From NCBI GenBank assembly GCA_017646945.1, contig JAGCLN010000146.1, forward strand, positions 1-9,192: a stretch of DNA of 9,192 nt. Direction: 5' to 3'. A program made the translations under genes and the position numbers. Position 1 is the stretch's first letter, and every line of letters begins with the position of its first letter. Origin of the DNA: Clostridia bacterium (GTDB lineage: Bacteria; Bacillota; Clostridia; Christensenellales; Borkfalkiaceae). The notes beneath the pieces are model-generated. The model ran no database searches and was not told the origin of the DNA. It was given only the letters and a program-made list of their open reading frames with translations. Shown one piece after another: positions 6,125 through 9,192 of the stretch.

Positions 6125-6595
6125 ATGGAAAAAATTATTCTTACCGCTGAAGGTAAAAAAGAACTCGAAAACAGACTTAACGTACTCAAAAACGAACTTA
6201 TTCCGCAAGTAGTTCAAAGAATTAAAGTAGCAAGAGAACAAGGCGACTTATCTGAAAACGCTGAATATACTTCTGCAAGAGACGAGCAAGCAAAACTCGA
6301 AGGCGAAAAGCAAGATATTGAAAACAAACTTAAATTCGGCGAAGTAATCGCAAGTGGCGATAAGAAAGACTACGTTGAAGTAGGCACTAAACTTAGATAT
6401 CTTGATATGGAAGAAAACGAAGAATACGAATATACTATCGTAGGTACTGCCGAAGCGGATCTTGCTAAGGGTAAAATTTCTAACGAATCACCCTTAGGTA
6501 AAGTTCTTATGGGTAAGAAAGCGGGTGACGTATGCACCGTAATTGCGCCTAAGGGCGGTAGCTATCAAGTAAAAATCATTGAAATTTTAGGCTAA
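6125..6595 (+). CDS. greA: Transcription elongation factor GreA
   Basis: GreA binds the secondary channel of RNA polymerase and stimulates cleavage of backtracked transcripts. The 156 residues match the usual length of about 158. The N-terminal coiled coil spans about 1-75 with the tip motif GDLSENAEY; the catalytic acidic residues D41 and E44 are both present. The C-terminal FKBP-like domain (about 80-156) carries SPLGKVLMGKKAGD (122-135). The ATG is supported by AAAGGA at 6111-6116. The gene heads a compact unit: the next gene starts one base after its stop codon. In many Bacillota greA is followed by lysS. Here an unrecognised membrane protein and tmk-holB-ricT follow instead. Confidence 0.97.
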   Translation: MEKIILTAEGKKELENRLNVLKNELIPQVVQRIKVAREQGDLSENAEYTSARDEQAKLEGEKQDIENKLKFGEVIASGDKKDYVEVGTKLRYLDMEENEEYEYTIVGTAEADLAKGKISNESPLGKVLMGKKAGDVCTVIAPKGGSYQVKIIEILG

Positions 6596-6596
6596 T

Positions 6597-7514
6597 ATGG
6601 TTAATAAACTTACCAAGCGTAAACTTAAACTTTTTGCCGTTTACGATTTGTGGAAAGTTGCCGTAGTGAGCGTTTTAGCGTGCGCCATTTTACTTTTAGC
6701 GTTCAACTTTGTTGCCAAAAAACCGAGTGACGGTCAAGAATTTAAAATCTTGATAGATAAAACGGTTAACATGGGCGACGATATTAACGACCTTTTTGAA
6801 AACCTTTTCACCAAAGCCCCCGAGCAAGGCGGTTTCTCTTACGAGATGTTAAAGGCTGAAACGGTGATAATAAACGGAACCGATGAAAATCCGGACGCAT
6901 ACTTATTAAATAGCGTATACGGCGATCTTTATTACGATGACGTTGTTATTTTGCAAGAAGACCTTTTGGAAATATACGTCAATAACCACATGGCAACGGA
7001 TATAAACGTATATATAAGCGATGCAAAGGCGTTTTTAATAAGTAACGGCTTATGCGATGCAAACGGCGTATTTAACGAAACGGCGGTTTACGATTATTTC
7101 GATAGGACACGTAAGGGTGACTCTCGTTTTAGAACAAAAGAAAAAAAAGAGCAGGGTAGAAAGGATGAACTTGAAAGGCTCAAAGGCATTTGGTTTATGG
7201 CAAACGCGCTTGAAAACTGCCTTCGCGCCAACCCTAATCTTTTAGATAAAGAGCGTGAATACAACTACTATACGCTTCCGCAAAAAGGCGTTTACGCATT
7301 AAGGCTCGGCGCGTTAATAGGTAAAGACGGCGCGGATATTTCTAATCTTTTTAACATTAAGCACGTTAAAGAAGATACTGAAGAAATATACTATTCGGCG
7401 GACGGATTGTATCTTGCAATCGGTTCTAACAAAGAAGAAAACGGCGATTTGTATTATGAAATGCTTTCGGTTGTGTACACGCTAATTAAAACATACACCA
7501 CGTATTTGGATTAA
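6597..7514 (+). CDS. Unrecognised membrane-anchored protein in the greA-tmk interval
   Basis: This 305-residue protein belongs to no family I can name. A basic N-terminus (MVNKLTKRKLK) precedes one membrane helix at about 21-39, so the remaining 265 residues are probably extracytoplasmic (type II topology). No lipobox or signal peptidase site is evident, although A39 is followed by a polar stretch. The soluble part is rich in Asp, Glu, Tyr and Asn. It includes a Lys/Arg/Glu-rich segment at about 171-195 (TRKGDSRFRTKEKKEQGRK) and ends in alternating hydrophobic strands and a helix (LYLAIGSN, then YEMLSVVYTLIKTY). The ATG lies one base after the greA stop codon (TAATATG), with only a weak AGG at 6589-6591, so translation probably depends on coupling to greA. 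It is 4 bases from tmk. Similar short anchored proteins are common in Clostridia, but the function is unknown. Confidence 0.85.
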   Translation: MVNKLTKRKLKLFAVYDLWKVAVVSVLACAILLLAFNFVAKKPSDGQEFKILIDKTVNMGDDINDLFENLFTKAPEQGGFSYEMLKAETVIINGTDENPDAYLLNSVYGDLYYDDVVILQEDLLEIYVNNHMATDINVYISDAKAFLISNGLCDANGVFNETAVYDYFDRTRKGDSRFRTKEKKEQGRKDELERLKGIWFMANALENCLRANPNLLDKEREYNYYTLPQKGVYALRLGALIGKDGADISNLFNIKHVKEDTEEIYYSADGLYLAIGSNKEENGDLYYEMLSVVYTLIKTYTTYLD

Positions 7515-7518
7515 ACTT

Positions 7519-8136
7519 ATGAAAGGCAAATTTATAACTTTTGAAGGGTGCGAAGGAAGTGGTAAGTCCACCCACGTTACTCTCTTTAGAGAGTATCTTG
7601 ATAAAAACGGCATAGATTACGTATTTTTAAGAGAACCGGGTGGTACTGAAATTTCCGAAAAAATCCGCAAAATTATTTTGGATATTGAAAATAAAGAAAT
7701 GACCGACCAAGCCGAAGCGCTTTTATACGCTGCGGCAAGAGCGCAACTTATCGGCGAAAAGATATTGCCCGCTATAAACAGCGGTAAACTCGTAGTAGTT
7801 GATAGATACGTTGACTCGTCTTTTGCTTACCAAGCGTACGCAAGGGGTTTAGGCATTGATTTCGTAAAGAAAATCAACTCTTTCGCAATAGAAAACTGTA
7901 TGCCCGACTGCACGGTATTTTTGGATATTTCGCCAAGGGTTGCGTTTGAGAGAAAGGGTGGCGCGGATAAGGACGATAGGCTTGAACTTTCCGGCATTGA
8001 GTTTCACGAAAGGGTATATAACGGCTATTTAAAACTCATTGAATCAGAGCCTAATAGATTTGTTGTTATCGATCCTACCGGCACCAAACAAGAAACGCAC
8101 GAAAAGATTGTAAACGCACTCAAAAAGGTACTTTAA
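7519..8136 (+). CDS. tmk: Thymidylate kinase
   Basis: This cytoplasmic enzyme phosphorylates dTMP to dTDP with ATP, a required step in making dTTP. The 205 residues fit the family. Visible motifs are the P-loop EGCEGSGKS (9-17), REPGG (38-42), the DRY motif (95-97) followed by DSSFAYQAYARGLG, and a lid region with R145 and R154 (ERKGGADKDDRLE). Arginines in the lid rather than the P-loop suggest the E. coli-like type II enzyme. It starts 4 bases after the preceding gene with only a weak TTGGA upstream, and its stop codon overlaps the holB start by one base (TAATG). The pairing with holB and ricT is the standard Bacillota arrangement. Confidence 0.97.
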   Translation: MKGKFITFEGCEGSGKSTHVTLFREYLDKNGIDYVFLREPGGTEISEKIRKIILDIENKEMTDQAEALLYAAARAQLIGEKILPAINSGKLVVVDRYVDSSFAYQAYARGLGIDFVKKINSFAIENCMPDCTVFLDISPRVAFERKGGADKDDRLELSGIEFHERVYNGYLKLIESEPNRFVVIDPTGTKQETHEKIVNALKKVL

Positions 8137-9101
8137 TGAACGCTTTAAAACTTTTACAAACAACAAACGCATATAAGATTTTTGAAGGGGATAAGAAAAA
8201 CGGCACCCTTTCGCACGCATACCTTATCGCGTGTGACGACGAAAGTATGCTCGACGAATACTTATCTATCTTTGCGCGTTCGTTAACTTGTGAAAGTTTT
8301 GTTCCTTGCTGTAATTGTAGAACTTGCACCCTCGTATCGGCAAAAACGCATACGGACGTTATTTGGTATCCTAAATCCACTAAAAAAATAGTGGTTTCAG
8401 ATATTGACGAACTCGTTGAAAAAAGTTACTATAAGCCCCTTGAACTCGGCGTAAAGGTATTTTGTTTATCAAACGTATCTTCAATGACCGTTCAGGCTCA
8501 AAACAAACTCTTAAAAACGCTTGAAGAACCGCCCGAAAACACTTTTATCCTAATGGGCGCAACTTCCGTTTACCCAATACTTTCAACCGTTCTATCCCGT
8601 GTTAAAAGGCTTGATATCACCCCCTATCCCGATAGCGGGATAGAAAGTTTTTTAGTTGAAAACGGCTATGAAAAAGAGCGTTTAAACAAAGTATTAACCC
8701 TTTCAGGCGGTAGGGTTGGCGAAGTAATAAAAAGGTACAACGAAAACGATAGTGAAGTGGCAATAGAACTTGCAACTAACGTATTAGTCAATTTAAAATC
8801 AAGCAAACAAGTAGCCGAATTTTCGGCAAAGATTAAAAAAGAAGTATTAAAAGATTTTGTATCGGCGCTTGCTAAACTTACGCAAGTATCGATAAGCGCA
8901 AGCGTAAAAGGCGAAAGTGAAACGGCGTTTTCGAGCGCAGTTTCTTCCATTTTACGCTCAACGAGCGTAGGTGCGCTCATTTTTATATCGGACAAGATTC
9001 GCCAAGCGGAAAAAGCCTTATACTTTAACGGCAATCACCAAGCGGTAGTAGACGGATTGTTGCTCGGTATTTTGGAGGGAAAATTTAAATGGTCAAAATA
9101 G
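8136..9101 (+). CDS. holB: DNA polymerase III delta-prime subunit (clamp loader)
   Basis: Delta-prime is the non-hydrolysing AAA+ subunit of the clamp loader that places the sliding clamp on DNA. The 321 residues fit the family. SHAYLIA (26-32) is the family start motif, and the usual Walker A lysine loop is absent, as expected for delta-prime. A zinc-type cysteine set is present: C52, then CCNCRTC at 58-64, with a CxxCxxC core formed by C58, C61 and C64. LLKTLEEPPENTFILMGA (125-142) is the hallmark sensor-region block. The SRC motif reads SRV (154-156): the arginine finger R155 is kept and the cysteine is replaced. The C-terminal collar domain ends in HQAVVDGLLLGILEGKFKW. An AAAGG lies 7 bases before the start. 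Its last 13 bases overlap ricT. Confidence 0.95.
   Translation: MNALKLLQTTNAYKIFEGDKKNGTLSHAYLIACDDESMLDEYLSIFARSLTCESFVPCCNCRTCTLVSAKTHTDVIWYPKSTKKIVVSDIDELVEKSYYKPLELGVKVFCLSNVSSMTVQAQNKLLKTLEEPPENTFILMGATSVYPILSTVLSRVKRLDITPYPDSGIESFLVENGYEKERLNKVLTLSGGRVGEVIKRYNENDSEVAIELATNVLVNLKSSKQVAEFSAKIKKEVLKDFVSALAKLTQVSISASVKGESETAFSSAVSSILRSTSVGALIFISDKIRQAEKALYFNGNHQAVVDGLLLGILEGKFKWSK
9074..9079 (+). promoter_or_regulatory. Ribosome binding site of ricT inside holB
   Basis: GGAGGG lies 9 bases before the ATG at 9089 and is the strongest Shine-Dalgarno sequence in the right-hand operon. It fixes the ricT start inside the holB coding region, so the 13-base overlap is real and not a mis-chosen start. 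Confidence 0.85.
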
Positions 9102-9192
9102 TAGGAGTAAAGTTTAATAACTACTGTAAAGTTTATTATTTCGACCCCCGTGAAGAAGATTACGCGGAGGGCGAAGGAGTTATCGTAGATAC
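9089..9192 (+). CDS. ricT: PSP1-domain protein RicT/YaaT, 5' part only
   Basis: Only 34 codons and two further bases are in the window; the gene runs off the right edge. The peptide opens MVKIVGVKFNNYCKVYYFDP and continues to a GEGVIVD strand, the typical start of the RicT/YaaT (PSP1 domain) family. In Bacillus subtilis RicT is part of the RicA-RicF-RicT complex, which promotes RNase Y-dependent mRNA maturation and affects sporulation, competence and biofilm formation. Its position directly after holB is characteristic of Bacillota and supports the call despite the truncation. The cysteine cluster seen later in RicT proteins cannot be checked here. Confidence 0.85.
   Translation, partial: MVKIVGVKFNNYCKVYYFDPREEDYAEGEGVIVD

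Noticed and set aside
8377..8394. CCACTA - six A - TAGTGG hairpin with an A7 run in holB, considered as a frameshift site
   Set aside because: The A-run is the loop and not a slippery site before a stem, the reading frame is intact through the gene, and delta-prime is not known for programmed frameshifting.
8666..9034. Minus-strand open frame of 122 codons inside holB
   Set aside because: It is antisense to the conserved delta-prime C-terminal domain and has no motif or ribosome binding site of its own.

Overview
The window reads like a chromosomal segment of a low-GC Gram-positive bacterium, most likely an uncultured Clostridia-type member of the Bacillota. The main evidence is the gene order tmk - holB - ricT, which is typical of Bacillota. 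Supporting signs are the AGGAG-type ribosome binding sites, sigma-A-like promoters with 17-nt spacers, a signal-peptide protein with a C-terminal membrane anchor, and an AT-leaning composition with the standard genetic code. All genes are on the + strand. I see no RNA genes, CRISPR array, transposase or phage genes.

Layout. (1) 1-407 holds no convincing gene. Its first 270 bases carry three copies of a degenerate repeat of about 33 bp, all in the same minus-strand frame. The last 70 bases hold a near-consensus promoter whose -10 box lies inside a 10-bp inverted repeat, a candidate operator. (2) 408-3254 encodes a fused MacB-type ABC ATPase/permease with a very large extracytoplasmic domain, closed by a strong intrinsic terminator. 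(3) 3426-6032 is a two-gene unit with its own promoter. It encodes a type I membrane protein with a signal peptide and a C-terminal anchor, then a one-pass membrane protein. The second protein has an InlB/Flg_new-like module, a Pro/Gln/Val/Ala linker and a tandem duplicated domain of about 120 residues that I recognise from gut Clostridia but cannot name. (4) 6125-9192 is a tightly packed housekeeping unit: greA, an unrecognised membrane-anchored protein, tmk, holB and the start of ricT. Its junctions are a 1-nt gap, a 4-nt gap, a 1-nt overlap and a 13-nt overlap, so translational coupling is likely.

How it fits together. The right half supplies transcript-cleavage (GreA), dTTP synthesis (Tmk), clamp loading (HolB) and the RicT/YaaT regulator, with one unexplained membrane protein between greA and tmk. 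The left half concerns the cell envelope: an exporter or mechanotransmission ABC protein and two uncharacterised membrane proteins, each unit having its own promoter with an AT-rich palindrome in or on the core promoter. I see no complete, clearly new system. The least explained parts are the duplicated-domain membrane protein, the greA-linked membrane protein, and the repeat block at the left edge. All family assignments come from reading the sequence and from memory, not from a database search.
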